From the NCBI GenBank assembly GCA_020718105.1, contig DYDA01000009.1, positions 1-64,000 of the forward strand: a DNA stretch of 64,000 bases. The letters run 5' to 3'. Numbering within the stretch: the first letter of the stretch is position 1; every line of letters begins with the position of its first letter. A model generated the notes under the pieces. It worked only from the letters and a program-made list of their open reading frames with translations. It did not search any database and had not been told where the DNA came from. Source of the DNA: Micavibrio sp. (GTDB lineage: Bacteria; Pseudomonadota; Alphaproteobacteria; UBA9219). Made by a program: the position numbers and the translations under genes. This document shows, piece by piece, positions 35,337-45,034 of this stretch.

Positions 35337-35570
35337 TCAAGATTCGCGTTTCCACGTGATCTGAAATTCTATTTCTTCTTGGTCGGCGGCGCGTTCATGC
35401 TCTATGTTGAAAAGGGCATGAGTGGGAACATGAAGCCGTTCACCAGCAATTTGGATATCAAACCGCTCTCCTTTCTCAAGGCAATCAGCAAGCCTGCGAA
35501 GTTTTTCGACAAACTGATTTGTCGGATAGGTTTTCTCGATATCGCGCTTTTTCGTTTTTACAACACTCAT
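35337..35570 (-). CDS. amphi-Trp domain protein
   Basis: 77 aa. The helix FVEKLRRLADCLEKGERFDI is followed by LHVPTHALFNIEHERAADQEEIEFQITW, the F-x-x-x-L-x-x-L-A...G pattern with acidic E-x-E and terminal W that defines amphi-Trp domains. Their function is unknown. ATG at 35570 with GGGGAC upstream. It lies upstream of dxs on the same strand. Confidence 0.78.
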   Translation of the reverse strand: MSVVKTKKRDIEKTYPTNQFVEKLRRLADCLEKGERFDIQIAGERLHVPTHALFNIEHERAADQEEIEFQITWKRES

Positions 35571-36095
35571 TTTTGTCCCCTTTTGCCCCCCCTTGTTTTT
35601 GATACGGATAGGTTGACAACTCCAATGTTGAACGGCGCAGACAACAGCGCAACAAAGGGGCTGTGAACGGCATGGAATCTCTTTCATATCACTTTCAGGG
35701 CGTAAGGCAGTAGGACTAGACCCATCCCCCCCTCTATTGCAAGAAGAGCGTTACTTTCGCGCAACAGAGTCGTTAGGTTATGTTGCTTTGCAACATTGGA
35801 GGGAGGGGCGTCGTGCCTCTTTTATTCAAAACACATGAAATTTAGCTTCCGCAAAAAGATGATTCAGAAAAGCGTTTGTTTTCAATGGGATACATGGGGT
35901 CTTCGATTTTGACAAAATCGTTATATTTCATGGACATAAATGGTTAATCCGGTACAAACAGACTCAAAAGCGTCTCTCAGTAGCCTTCTGCTCGACGTAC
36001 GGCCTCAAAAAAGGGGAGATTCGTTGATTCTATTGTATTTTTTTGTGGGTCAAACGAGGGGGCGGGAGATGCCCCCCAAGCCGCTTAAGGAAGGG
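35571..36095. other. intergenic region without a recognisable gene
   Basis: About 525 bases. The only clear structure is ATGTTGC-TTT-GCAACAT (35780-35796), a 7-bp hairpin. No frame has both a ribosome site and sensible composition. Confidence 0.5.
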
Positions 36096-36662
36096 TTAAA
36101 TATAAGGACTGTTTTGGAGACGTTGCTGCGCCTTTTTATCGATAGGTTCAGGCTGGGGGTCTTCTCTATGGCCAAAGTTAAAGTTATAGACGTTGGTTTT
36201 TGCTGACGCGGGCTCCAGCCGTTGCACGGAAGCTTTAATCTCGCTGATCTCTTTGGCGACGGCTTTAAACGCGCCCTCTACCGTTGGCCGCTGGGTAGCA
36301 GGAAGAAAATAAAAAAGCGCGCTAATAACAAGGCTGGAGATAGCGCCAGAGATCAGGCCGGAAGTCAGGGTGGGGACGAAAGCAGTTCTGTTGTGAATTT
36401 CTGATATTTTTCCTTGTTCGCTTTTTAGAAATGTTTCCTCTGCAGCTTTTAAAATTTTGTCCGTCTGTTCTTCGCTGTTTAAAATCCTATGTGCCGTTGG
36501 AATAGGCAGGGAGTCATCATCCAGATACTGGGAGAACGTAGCAAATGCCATCAAAGATGATATTCTTCCAGATTTTGCATAAGCTTGAAGAAAAACGTCC
36601 TGGGCTTTTAGCCGTATGGCATTTTTCGATGACGGAAGGGATTGCTTCTTATTTCTACTCAT
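36096..36662 (-). CDS. hypothetical protein with one membrane helix, 188 aa
   Basis: Not recognised. A charged N-terminal half (about 1-100) is followed by one transmembrane helix (GLISGAISSLVISALFYFL, about 107-125), then a helix typical of a coiled coil (VEGAFKAVAKEISEIKASVQ) and a polar tail. ATG at 36662 with GGGAGAAA. Near another small hypothetical gene on the same strand (36740). Confidence 0.55.
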   Translation of the reverse strand: MSRNKKQSLPSSKNAIRLKAQDVFLQAYAKSGRISSLMAFATFSQYLDDDSLPIPTAHRILNSEEQTDKILKAAEETFLKSEQGKISEIHNRTAFVPTLTSGLISGAISSLVISALFYFLPATQRPTVEGAFKAVAKEISEIKASVQRLEPASAKTNVYNFNFGHREDPQPEPIDKKAQQRLQNSPYI

Positions 36663-36739
36663 AATTTTTCTCCCATTTTTCAGGCAAGAAATTATCAAAA
36701 TGTATTAATAAAGGCGTGTCGAATTTCTACCGGAAACCA

Positions 36740-37036
36740 TCAATCGTTATCGCAGGTCTTTTGCGAATGATGGTGATTGTGCCCATTGGGGCGGTTGGCG
36801 TATTCGGAAGCGATATCGAGAATTGCATTTCCAATGGCTATTCCCACCTTGGCGGGAACTGGCTGAGATGAAATGATCCACCAATCTTTTTGGAGCTTCG
36901 TTAAGCCAGAGGGGGGGGCAATGGGATGTTCTGCCAAAGATGTTCCTGCGGCAGCGCCGATTTGTTTTGCAGAAAGACTATGTTTTGACATATCCGTCAC
37001 CATTCCTTGAGGAGAGTATGGCGCAGTATAAAACAT
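36740..37036 (-). CDS. hypothetical protein, 98 aa
   Basis: Not recognised. It has a hydrophobic segment VGIAIGNAILDIASEYAN and a His/Asn-rich end (NGHNHHHSQ) that may bind metal. A GAAAGGAAACG ribosome site supports the ATG. Precedes the 36096 gene on the same strand by about 77 bases. Confidence 0.5.
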   Translation of the reverse strand: MFYTAPYSPQGMVTDMSKHSLSAKQIGAAAGTSLAEHPIAPPSGLTKLQKDWWIISSQPVPAKVGIAIGNAILDIASEYANRPNGHNHHHSQKTCDND

Positions 37037-37314
37037 TATCGTTTCCTTTCAAAAAGAATTAGAGCGTTATCATGAGAAGCAGTGTAAAAGGTATTGTGCG
37101 GGATGTCAGGAAAAATATACAATACTTTCATGGTGTTAGCTTAATAAAACCTTAATTGGTTTCTGAAAAATTAAGTTTAGGGCTACATTCTTGTTTTGCT
37201 TTCGGCCTTCGCAGGCGTGGGTGGCGGCGCGGTGGCCTTTTCTTTCTTTTCTCTCTGGTTTTTGTTATGTCCTTTCCCATGCTTTAGGCTTGTTGAAAGA
37301 AAGAAGGTTTTTTG

Positions 37315-38646
37315 ATGCCCCGTAAACTTTTTGGAACCGATGGTATCCGTGGCCGCGCCAATCAAGAGCCAATGACGGCCACGACGGCGCTGTCCGTCGC
37401 GATGGCCGCTGCGCGGCTGTTTCGTCGCGGGGCGCATCGTCATCGCGTCGTGATTGGTAAGGACACGCGCCTGTCTGGCTATTTGTTAGAGCCTGCGCTG
37501 ACGGCGGGGTTTATCGCGCAGGGCATGGATGTTATTTTGCTGGGTCCCTTGCCGACGCCTGCCGTCGCGATGTTGACGAAAAGTCTACGCGCTGATTTGG
37601 GCGTGATGATCTCGGCCTCGCATAACCCTTATGCTGACAACGGCATCAAGTTGTTTGCACCGGATGGACAAAAGTTGTCGGACGAGTTGGAAGAGCAAAT
37701 TGAGGCTCTGATGGATGATCCCGAAAAGGACTTGGCGGCTTCGGACGTCTTGGGCAAGGCCTCGCGGCTTGAGGATGCGCAAGGCCGTTATGTCGAGTTT
37801 GTCAAGGCGACGTTTCCGGTGGGGCAGCGTCTTGATGGCCTTAAAATTGTGATCGATTGTGCCAATGGCGCGGCGTACAAAGTTGCGCCGACGGTTTTGT
37901 GGGAGTTGGGCGCCGAGGTGATCCCCGTTGCCATCACGCCCAACGGGCGCAACATCAATGATCATTGCGGCGCGACGCATACCGATTTAATGCGCGAGAC
38001 TGTTTTGCTTCATGGCGCGGATGTCGGGATTTCTTTGGATGGTGATGCCGACCGTTTGATCATGGCCGATGAAAAAGGACAAGTCATCGATGGTGATCAG
38101 TTGATGGCGCTCATTGCCAAGGCGTGGGCAGCGCAAGGCCGCCTTAAGGGGGGCAAGTTGGCGACGACGGTTATGTCCAATCTGGGGCTAGAGCGGTTTT
38201 TAAAAACGATAGGCCTTGGCATGATCCGTGCGAACGTAGGCGATCGTTATGTTGTTGAGGCGATGCGCGAGCAAGGCTGTAACTTAGGCGGTGAGCAATC
38301 AGGCCATATGGTTCTTTCCGATTATTCAACAACGGGCGATGGGCTTTTGACGGCGCTGCAAGTGTTGGCCGTGATAGGCGAGGCGGGAAAGCCCGCCAGT
38401 CAAGTGTGCCGCTTGTTTGAGCCTGTGCCTCAGCTTTTGAAAAGCGTGAAGGTCTCCCGCGATGTGATGAACGATCCGGCCTTTTTGGACGCGATTAAGG
38501 TGGCTGAAGGAAAGCTTAACGGCGGCGGGCGTTTGCTTGTGCGCAAATCCGGTACGGAAAATCTGGTGCGCGTGATGGCCGAAGGTGATGACCCTGCTTT
38601 GGTTGAATCCATTGTGAACGATCTGATAGCCATGATCGCGCCGTAA
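37315..38646 (+). CDS. glmM: phosphoglucosamine mutase
   Basis: Interconverts glucosamine-6-P and glucosamine-1-P for peptidoglycan and LPS precursor synthesis. N-terminal FGTDGIRG; phosphoserine site ISASHNP with Ser102; metal loop DGDADR; sugar loop GEQSGH; and C-terminal phosphate loop [12 protein letters not shown]. 443 aa, full length. The ATG at 37315 with AGAAGG upstream begins right at [10 protein letters not shown]. Confidence 0.97.
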   Translation: MPRKLFGTDGIRGRANQEPMTATTALSVAMAAARLFRRGAHRHRVVIGKDTRLSGYLLEPALTAGFIAQGMDVILLGPLPTPAVAMLTKSLRADLGVMISASHNPYADNGIKLFAPDGQKLSDELEEQIEALMDDPEKDLAASDVLGKASRLEDAQGRYVEFVKATFPVGQRLDGLKIVIDCANGAAYKVAPTVLWELGAEVIPVAITPNGRNINDHCGATHTDLMRETVLLHGADVGISLDGDADRLIMADEKGQVIDGDQLMALIAKAWAAQGRLKGGKLATTVMSNLGLERFLKTIGLGMIRANVGDRYVVEAMREQGCNLGGEQSGHMVLSDYSTTGDGLLTALQVLAVIGEAGKPASQVCRLFEPVPQLLKSVKVSRDVMNDPAFLDAIKVAEGKLNGGGRLLVRKSGTENLVRVMAEGDDPALVESIVNDLIAMIAP

Positions 38647-38657
38647 GGGATGTAAGG

Positions 38658-38843
38658 CCAACCGCCCTATGAACCCACCCCTATCGTCATTGCGAGCGAG
38701 CGCATGCGAGCGCGGCAATCCATCTCCCACACTTTCCACAAAAGCCCCTATTCGCCACTTCAGGTGATGGATCGCCACGCTCCGCCTTCGGCTCCGCTCG
38801 CGATGACGGATTCTATTTGAGAGTCGTTTCATTGGGCGGTTGG
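38658..38843. repeat. interspersed repeat with 10-bp inverted ends
   Basis: CCAACCGCCC (38658-38667) and GGGCGGTTGG (38834-38843) bound about 186 bases between convergent glmM and the nuclease-like gene. Inside are the halves GTCATTGCGAGCGAGCG and CTCGCGATGACGG, plus GGCAATCCATC opposed by GATGGATCGCC, the pattern of a widespread dispersed bacterial repeat. Non-coding. Confidence 0.7.
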
Positions 38844-38878
38844 TATAAGGCCAACTCTTGCCCTGTTTTGGGTATCTA

Positions 38879-40846
38879 TCAGCCCGTTTTTTGTGATTTG
38901 CCGACAGGCGAGGCCGTCAGAAATTCTTCCTCGGCATAAAGCAGCGCCTCTAGCTCTTCTTCGGTTAGGTTTTCATAATCGGGGATCGAGAAATTGATCA
39001 AGTCCTGATGATCAACGGTGCTTGGCAACGGGGCAGAGGGTGGTTTGATTTTTGAAAGTTTCTCAATAAGCGGCGCGGCAAAATTGATGCGCGAGGGAGG
39101 CGCGTTGGCTGTGGGTTTTGTGATGGCGCGCTCGGCCAGCGGGGGACGCGCCGGTTCAGCGGGTTTGGTTTCTTCCGTTTTTCCTTCATGCTTTGACGCA
39201 TCATGGGGTTTAGATATTCTGGCCTTTTGTGTAGGCGCCTTATTTTTTGTTTGGGTTAGGGGCGGCGTTTCTTGAGAGTCGTTTTCTTTTTTAAGAGCCT
39301 CTTTTGAAGCGCGCGTTCCATCCAACACTTCCGTTTTTGTTTCCGATAAACAAGCCGCAATTTCAGGCGAAATTTTCTTTTCTTCCGTGGCGAAGATAGG
39401 GGAGGGCGCAGGCGTTCCCGATGGGCCATCCGGTGGCGGCGAAGCAGAGGCTTTTTGCGTTAGGGAAAGAGTCGCCTCCTTGTCAGAGGGAGATTCAATT
39501 TGCGGCAAGGGAGCGGAAGCCATGGATTTAAGCGTGGTGGGCAAAGAACCCTTTTGCTCAATTTGCGATAGGCGCGGCGTGACTTCTTCAATATGGCGCA
39601 CAAGGGATTCCATGGCTTGACGCTTTGACGCGCCTTCGCCTTGGCCATCATGGGCGTTATAGTACGAAGCATAGTCGCTGGACTGCCCATAAATAGAGGC
39701 AATCTGGCGTGATAAATCCGCGCCTAAAAGGCCAAGGCGTCCCACATAGGCCTGAAAGACCAAGGTGCGGATCCGTGGCCAGCTTGTTGTTTTTTCGTTG
39801 TTGTCTTGGGCAATTTTGGCAAGCCGCGCCTGACAAATTGATCGCGCCGCCATCAGTTCGCCGCGCAACGCGGCGGCGATAGCCTTGATGTCGTCGCGTT
39901 TTTGGCGAAGGCGATAGAGGGTCACCGCGCCCGTCACGCACAGCGTCGTGAAAAGGAAAAGAATCCCCGTCATAAGAAGCTGATATCGCTCTAAAAAGCT
40001 TTGCTCCTGCGTGAAGGGCGCAGGAAGAAGATCGGCTGGGGAAAGCCCAAGGTCTTTATCCGAGAGCTTAAACGCATCAACCGAGGCGGAGTCCGTCAGG
40101 GAAACGCTTATCGGTTGCGCATCGTTTTGGCCTTCTGTTTTATCTTCAGTCACGGCAGGCGCGGCGGCAACGGCTCCCTTGTTTTTAAAGGCGGCGGCTT
40201 GCGCGGCGGTTAGCGCCTCTAGCTCAAGCTTGGCCTTGGCCTCTTCTCCTTTAAGGCGCGCGATTTCGGCTTTGGTCGCGGCGGCCTTGGCGGCGGCTTC
40301 GCTTAAGCTTTTATCCGAAGCGGCGGGTGGCGTCCCCGTTGACCACAGGCCAAGGCGCTGGCTTTGCGCCGCTTGTTCAGCGGCCAGATAGGCTTCGGCA
40401 TAGTCCGACGATTGCAGCGTTCCGCGTGCGCTGACGGCCAAGCCGCGCCGCAAAAGCTCAAGGCCGAAATCAGTGTTGGATGCGTTACGACAAAGCGCCA
40501 GCAAACGGCCATCGCGGTCGCGGTCTTTAATCTGGCAAGTCACGGGGCCTTGGGCAAGAGCATCCACAACAGCGCGGGCTTGCGGCCCGTTGGTGGCGCT
40601 CATCTGCGGCGGCACAACGCCGTACAGGCGAACTTCATAACCGTTAAGGCGCAAGCGCTCGGCGTCCAATACTTCGGCTTGCCCGTCCAGCCTGCGCGAA
40701 GGCGGCATGGCGGTTTTATTGACAAGAACCTCGCTGTTGACGGGTGTGCGTGGCGCTTTTTTGGGTGGGGGCATAACTTGGGCTTGCGTTGCCTCGCAGG
40801 TGAAAAGCAAAGCCGCCCCGACTAAAAAAACAGTGATGCGCGTCAT
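38879..40846 (-). CDS. exported SNase-like domain protein with membrane anchor, 655 aa
   Basis: Signal peptide (cleavage near TQAQ), then a staphylococcal-nuclease-like beta-barrel (about 55-175) with AEVLDAERLRLNGYEVRLYGV, CQIKDRDRDGRLLALC and ELLRRGLAVSARG. An Ala-rich coiled coil (about 185-230) and a single transmembrane helix (about 285-310, LMTGILFLFTTLCVTGAVTL) follow, then a long, mostly disordered tail. The Arg/Glu catalytic set of true nucleases is only partly visible, so enzyme activity is uncertain. The ATG at 40846 has GAGG 10 bases upstream. Confidence 0.7.
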   Translation of the reverse strand: MTRITVFLVGAALLFTCEATQAQVMPPPKKAPRTPVNSEVLVNKTAMPPSRRLDGQAEVLDAERLRLNGYEVRLYGVVPPQMSATNGPQARAVVDALAQGPVTCQIKDRDRDGRLLALCRNASNTDFGLELLRRGLAVSARGTLQSSDYAEAYLAAEQAAQSQRLGLWSTGTPPAASDKSLSEAAAKAAATKAEIARLKGEEAKAKLELEALTAAQAAAFKNKGAVAAAPAVTEDKTEGQNDAQPISVSLTDSASVDAFKLSDKDLGLSPADLLPAPFTQEQSFLERYQLLMTGILFLFTTLCVTGAVTLYRLRQKRDDIKAIAAALRGELMAARSICQARLAKIAQDNNEKTTSWPRIRTLVFQAYVGRLGLLGADLSRQIASIYGQSSDYASYYNAHDGQGEGASKRQAMESLVRHIEEVTPRLSQIEQKGSLPTTLKSMASAPLPQIESPSDKEATLSLTQKASASPPPDGPSGTPAPSPIFATEEKKISPEIAACLSETKTEVLDGTRASKEALKKENDSQETPPLTQTKNKAPTQKARISKPHDASKHEGKTEETKPAEPARPPLAERAITKPTANAPPSRINFAAPLIEKLSKIKPPSAPLPSTVDHQDLINFSIPDYENLTEEELEALLYAEEEFLTASPVGKSQKTG

Positions 40847-41015
40847 GATCCTCAAACCTCGTTGTCGCTTTGATCTTTGGGGCGATTCTTTTTAGATTAT
40901 ACCCATCAATCCATCCTAACCCTTTTTTGTCCAAGATGGAAATAGAACCTATTGTGCAAAAGAAACAGAGGCTCTATTAATAAGAACGTAAGTAACCAGA
41001 CATTACCCGTCTTGT

Positions 41016-41154
41016 GTCATTCCCGCGAAAGCGGGAATCCAGCGCCGAGCGTCCGCGAGGCGTATGAGTCAAAAACAGCGTGTTTCTCGTATCTTTTTGA
41101 TTTATGTGCGCCGTGGACACGGCGCAGCTGGATTCCCGCTTTCGCGGGAATGAC
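41016..41154. repeat. interspersed repeat with 27-bp inverted arms
   Basis: The left arm 41016-41042 and the right arm 41128-41154 are exact reverse complements (CATTCCCGCGAAAGCGGGAA inside the left arm), each arm itself containing the dyad CCCGCGAAAGCGGG. They enclose 85 bases. A dispersed repeat of this sequence is common in proteobacterial genomes. Located in the 397-base gap before the CobW-type gene; no gene seen in that gap. Confidence 0.8.
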
Positions 41155-41243
41155 GCAGTTTTTTTGAGAAGTTATGCCCTATTATTTATGGACTGATTAA
41201 TATCTCTTTGTTTTCAGTAAGAGCCTGCGCGAAAGGAATGACG

Positions 41244-42296
41244 ATGACAACAAAAATGCCAGTGACGGTTCTGACGGGGTTTCTTGGCTCTGGGAAAACG
41301 ACCCTTCTTAATCACATTCTAACAGCCTCGCATGGTAAGCGTTACGCCGTCGTGGTCAACGAGTTTGGCGAGATTGGGATCGATAATGACCTTATTGTTG
41401 CCTCGGATGAAGAGATTTTTGAAATGAGCAACGGGTGCGTTTGCTGCACCCTTCGCGGCGATTTGATCCGCGTGATCGGTGGGTTGATGCGTCGCGCTCA
41501 TGCCTTTGATGGTATTTTGATCGAAACGACAGGGCTTGCCGATCCCGCCCCCGTGGCGCAGACGTTTTTGACCGATCCAGATTTAGCCTCGCGCACTGTG
41601 CTGGATAGCATCATCGCGCTTGTTGATGCCGCGCATGTCGTGGAGCAGCTTAAGACCGATCCAGAGGTTGAGACGCAAATCGCGTTTGCCGATAGCCTTA
41701 TTCTGAACAAAACGGATATTGTGAGCGAGGCCGACATCGCCAGCATCACAGCGCTTCTTAAAACGCTGAATCCCTTTGCGACGGTTCATGTTGCCTCACG
41801 CGGCGTTCTGCCTCTTGATAAAATCATGGGGCAGGGCGGGTTTGATTTGGGGGCGGTGGCCGAGAAACTGGCCGCGTGTGACGAACAAGAAGCGCAGGAA
41901 GAGCCCCCTCCTCACGCTCATCATGACGAGGGTGATTGCGCGTGCGGGTGTTGCATGGCAGCGGCAGCGCCTGTACCTGCTTTTCATCATGATACGACAA
42001 TCAGCAGCGTTTCTTTGGTCAGCGATAAACCGATGGGGGCGGACAAGATTCAAAACTGGCTTGTGGCCTTGGCGCAAAAACAAGGAGCTGATCTCTTGCG
42101 CTATAAAGGCATTTTCCATTTCGCGGGCGAAGAAAACAAAATCGTGATCCAAGGTGTTCGCATGACGCTAGAGGGTGGCGCGCTTGCGCCGTGGCCTAAG
42201 ACGGGGCGCCGCGTTAGCCGTCTTGTTTTGATTGGGCGGCAGCTTAAGGAAAAAGAACTTCGCGCCGCCTTCCTTGCCTGCATAAGCGAAGAATAG
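41244..42296 (+). CDS. CobW/COG0523-type metallochaperone GTPase
   Basis: 350 aa. Walker [10 protein letters not shown] (12-20), metal motif CVCC (65-68) after [12 protein letters not shown], and NKTD as the base-recognition motif. A His/Cys-rich insertion ([14 protein letters not shown], about 229-242) should bind zinc or cobalt, and a C-terminal CobW domain follows. Family members deliver zinc (or cobalt) to metalloenzymes. No Zur site could be identified by eye. The ATG at 41244 has correct spacing to AAAGGA; 41238 is too close. Confidence 0.9.
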   Translation: MTTKMPVTVLTGFLGSGKTTLLNHILTASHGKRYAVVVNEFGEIGIDNDLIVASDEEIFEMSNGCVCCTLRGDLIRVIGGLMRRAHAFDGILIETTGLADPAPVAQTFLTDPDLASRTVLDSIIALVDAAHVVEQLKTDPEVETQIAFADSLILNKTDIVSEADIASITALLKTLNPFATVHVASRGVLPLDKIMGQGGFDLGAVAEKLAACDEQEAQEEPPPHAHHDEGDCACGCCMAAAAPVPAFHHDTTISSVSLVSDKPMGADKIQNWLVALAQKQGADLLRYKGIFHFAGEENKIVIQGVRMTLEGGALAPWPKTGRRVSRLVLIGRQLKEKELRAAFLACISEE

Positions 42297-42301
42297 ACGC
42301 C

Positions 42302-42760
42302 TCACCCAACGCCGGTTGAGCCAAAGCCGCCTGAACCTCGATTGGTCGGGGGAAGGCTGGCGGCGGCCTCCCATGTGATGCGGGTGTAGGGGGCGATGAC
42401 CATTTGCGCGATGCGCATGCCGCGTGTGACGGTAAAGGGCTCACTGCCCAAGTTGGCCAAGATCACCTGCACTTCGCCTCTGTAATCGGCATCAATGGTT
42501 CCCGGACTGTTGAGAACGCTTAGCCCGTTTTTAAGGGCGAGGCCAGAGCGTGGCCTTATCTGCGCCTCAAACCCTTCTGGCAGAGCGATGGCAAGACCCG
42601 TGGGGATAAGCTTGCGCTCCCCCGCTTGTAATGTGATGGGGGCTTCCTCGCCAATGGCGGCGCACAGATCCATGCCAGCGGCATGCTCGGTGGCATAGGC
42701 GGGAAGGTCAAGCCCCTGCGCATGGGGCAAGGTGGTGATGGCAACGATGACGTTTGGCAT
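42302..42760 (-). CDS. dut: dUTP diphosphatase
   Basis: Hydrolyses dUTP to dUMP, keeping uracil out of DNA. All five trimeric dUTPase motifs are visible: [38 protein letters not shown], and the C-terminal [10 protein letters not shown]. 152 aa, complete. Converges on the CobW-type gene with a five-base gap. Confidence 0.97.
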   Translation of the reverse strand: MPNVIVAITTLPHAQGLDLPAYATEHAAGMDLCAAIGEEAPITLQAGERKLIPTGLAIALPEGFEAQIRPRSGLALKNGLSVLNSPGTIDADYRGEVQVILANLGSEPFTVTRGMRIAQMVIAPYTRITWEAAASLPPTNRGSGGFGSTGVG

Positions 42761-42857
42761 AAAGATTTCCTAAGAGAGTTAAAAGACGGGGAAAGCGTAG
42801 CATGATCGCGGCATGCGAAAAAAGGGGGGCGGCCCGTAATCTTGCTCCAGCCCGTCT

Positions 42858-42908
42858 TCAGAGGATTTGCGGGTGTAAATGGCGCACCGGATGCGGGGCA
42901 TTCATCAT
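42858..42908 (-). CDS. possible 16-aa leader peptide upstream of dut
   Basis: An AAAAAGGAGAG ribosome site directly precedes two ATGs and the short frame MMNAPHPVRHLHPQIL then stop. It ends 98 bases before the dut start on the same strand. Translation signals are strong but length is minimal; no known leader family. The surrounding 42761-43264 region shows no other gene. Confidence 0.3.
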   Translation of the reverse strand: MMNAPHPVRHLHPQIL

Positions 42909-43264
42909 TTTCTCTCCTTTTTGCTTTTTAAATTGGCGGTGGAGTCGTGGCACAAGTAAAAACTTGCTGGCCAATTCTTTCCGGCCACCGACAGGTTGAA
43001 TCATCTTTATGCCCCTGCATCCAATTATGTACTGCATACGGCATCGAATACAAGGGGTGCGCGAAAGGGCTCCCCCATTAATGATTGGCACCGCAGGATG
43101 GTTAACGATGGTGCCCAGCATCTGCTTGCAGCAAGTCAAGCATAAAATCGTGTCATTTATCATGTTTTGCTTGGTTTTTGCTGCTGCATTCTTTTGATTT
43201 CAGGCCGCGTTAACGATATAATGAGTTTGTTGCTTTAAGGACTTTTTAGAGAAGGATTTTGACC

Positions 43265-43549
43265 ATGTGCGAGGATGCTGCATCAAACGTACTCTCCTTT
43301 AAAGCGAAGGGCGTTTCCAACAAGGGCTGCGAGCTTTCCAGAACGATTGACTTCAAAGAGACGCATACACTCTCTGCACTTATCCGTCACGTCGCCCACG
43401 AGATAAAAACCGAGGAAGCGGAAATCTTTGAGATAACCCAAAGAGTCTTCGGCGTTTGTGATTTGAGTCATCTTCCGGCCAAAGACCTTGAAACCGTCTT
43501 GAATTTTCTTATCGGCATTGCGGGATCAAGCACAGCGGCTAAAAATTGA
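43265..43549 (+). CDS. small protein, paralogue of 46115 and 46469 products
   Basis: 94 aa, not recognised. The C-terminal half aligns with two other small proteins in the island: hydrophobic-xALIRHVA, then EITQRVFGVCDLSHLP, then LETVLNFL, versus IAYVA/EVTASHFGVETVTALP/YQAAIEYL. So it carries the same small helical domain. A GAAGGA ribosome site precedes the ATG. It stands at the left edge of the island, converging on the 43554 gene. Confidence 0.6.
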   Translation: MCEDAASNVLSFKAKGVSNKGCELSRTIDFKETHTLSALIRHVAHEIKTEEAEIFEITQRVFGVCDLSHLPAKDLETVLNFLIGIAGSSTAAKN

Positions 43550-43553
43550 CTCG

Positions 43554-43994
43554 TTATAGGGTTATCCGGAAGCCTTCGTAACGAAACACACGATGATTGC
43601 GAAGGCGTTCTATGCCTAGGAGCTTTTTCGCTTTAGCATCAAGCTTGAACACCAGCATGGAATAGATGTAGCTGTCTGGGCCTTCACCGGTGATGTTTTC
43701 CATTTCTTCAAGACCGCTGCGTTCCAACCAGAGCTGTGCCTTCTTGGGAGGTGCTTTAAGTTTTGTTTCTTTCCAGAGGAAAAGGCCATCTTTGCCCCAA
43801 TCAACAATAAGATACTTGCGCGGGGATTTCTGAGGAGATGTTTTCACAGTCCAACAGGGCCATCGCTTCTTCTTCCGGCCATCTGTGACAGGCTCTAATG
43901 TGCAATATTCAAGCGAAACCACCTCTCCCTTCGGAAAGCCCTTTGGCTCGATGAGATTTCCAACCTTTAAAGAAGCTTTGAAAGACGATTTCAT
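43554..43994 (-). CDS. hypothetical protein, 146 aa
   Basis: Not recognised. Basic, beta-rich, soluble. Opens with VGNLIEPKGFPKGEVV; the middle holds Trp-rich strands (RWPCWTVK, DWGKDGLFLW). Its ATG overlaps the stop codon of the GNAT-type gene (ATGA), so it is the third member of a tightly coupled leftward operon. Confidence 0.6.
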   Translation of the reverse strand: MKSSFKASLKVGNLIEPKGFPKGEVVSLEYCTLEPVTDGRKKKRWPCWTVKTSPQKSPRKYLIVDWGKDGLFLWKETKLKAPPKKAQLWLERSGLEEMENITGEGPDSYIYSMLVFKLDAKAKKLLGIERLRNHRVFRYEGFRITL

Positions 43995-45034
43995 ACCGCA
44001 ATCCTATGGTCTTGGGCAGGCGCTTGACGGATTTTCCAACTATCTTTGGCAACTGTAGAGCGGGCTGCCAATGAATAAATGTTGATGCTGGAAACGGGGT
44101 CGAATTTCATTTTGAAATAATCCAGCTCGGCGGATTCAGATCCACCAAGATTCATCAATGAGACGCCCTCTTGAAAAAGTTTATCGGCGGTCATTTTGAT
44201 TGCGTAGTCAGAGAGGCCAACGCACAATTCGTTGCTGCACAAGTTGACGTACATATTCGCTGTTTCGTCGCCCGTAACCTCCCACAAGGTCACCGCCTGC
44301 ACACGGCGGTTCATTCGAAAAATCAAGCCCTTCAAGTTTGCGCCCTTGCAACCCACAAGGCCTAGGAGACGTAAATACGGGTCGGTAAGATCAAGAAGAT
44401 CTTCTCCTTCGGAGGATTTAAAACTTGCCCACTCTTCGGCCAGTTTACGAAGACAAGGAACGTGCTTTGGCTCCAAATCTTCCGTATGAACAACAAGATT
44501 CTCTATGTGACGAACACGGTTGCGAATTCTACGAAATTTTCCGCCCTCAGCGTTTGCAAGGTGAGCCGTCGACAAAATTCTAATCGGATATTTCCAATCA
44601 AGAACACTTTCCTCAACAACGGCACAGGCTTTTTGATAAAAGGAACCGTCTTGCGTTTGAAGGGATTTAATGTCGTCTTCCTTAAACCTAGCTAAAAGAA
44701 ATCCGCGAGGGGGTGTCGGGAGATTTTGAACCAAGGAGACTATCGCGGCGAAGTCCTTCTCACCTCGCGGTGGGAAAACCAGAATCTGGCCATCGAGATT
44801 GGGGTGCCAGCAAAACGGAACAAAAGTTTGACCATATTGATACAACCAAAGCCCGCGCCGTCCTGTAAAGGCGTAGTACACAACGGAGGACAGGTAACTG
44901 TCCGTGTCATTTTCCTTCGCCAACAGATCGGACAGTTTCCCTAAATCATAATCAAAAATATGCTGTACGCCATGCTCTTGGTCTAGCAGAGCTTCATAAT
45001 TAATCTCTTCCATATTTGCGAAAAAAATGCTCAT
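43991..45034 (-). CDS. DUF2156/FemAB-like GNAT-fold protein, possible aminoacyl-tRNA-dependent transferase
   Basis: 347 aa. The centre has the basic stretch KFRRIRNRVRHIENL, and the C terminus shows SLMNLGGSESAELDYFKMKF, the L-N-L-G-G-S-E...L-D-x-F-K-x-K-F pattern seen in DUF2156 and related peptidyl-transferase GNATs (MprF catalytic domain, FemAB-like). Those relatives use aminoacyl-tRNA as donor, which is notable because two tRNA-synthetase-like genes lie nearby. No transmembrane part, so a soluble substrate is expected. ATGA overlaps couple it to both neighbours. Family assignment is by motif only; the donor is inference. Confidence 0.6.
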   Translation of the reverse strand: MSIFFANMEEINYEALLDQEHGVQHIFDYDLGKLSDLLAKENDTDSYLSSVVYYAFTGRRGLWLYQYGQTFVPFCWHPNLDGQILVFPPRGEKDFAAIVSLVQNLPTPPRGFLLARFKEDDIKSLQTQDGSFYQKACAVVEESVLDWKYPIRILSTAHLANAEGGKFRRIRNRVRHIENLVVHTEDLEPKHVPCLRKLAEEWASFKSSEGEDLLDLTDPYLRLLGLVGCKGANLKGLIFRMNRRVQAVTLWEVTGDETANMYVNLCSNELCVGLSDYAIKMTADKLFQEGVSLMNLGGSESAELDYFKMKFDPVSSINIYSLAARSTVAKDSWKIRQAPAQDHRIAV

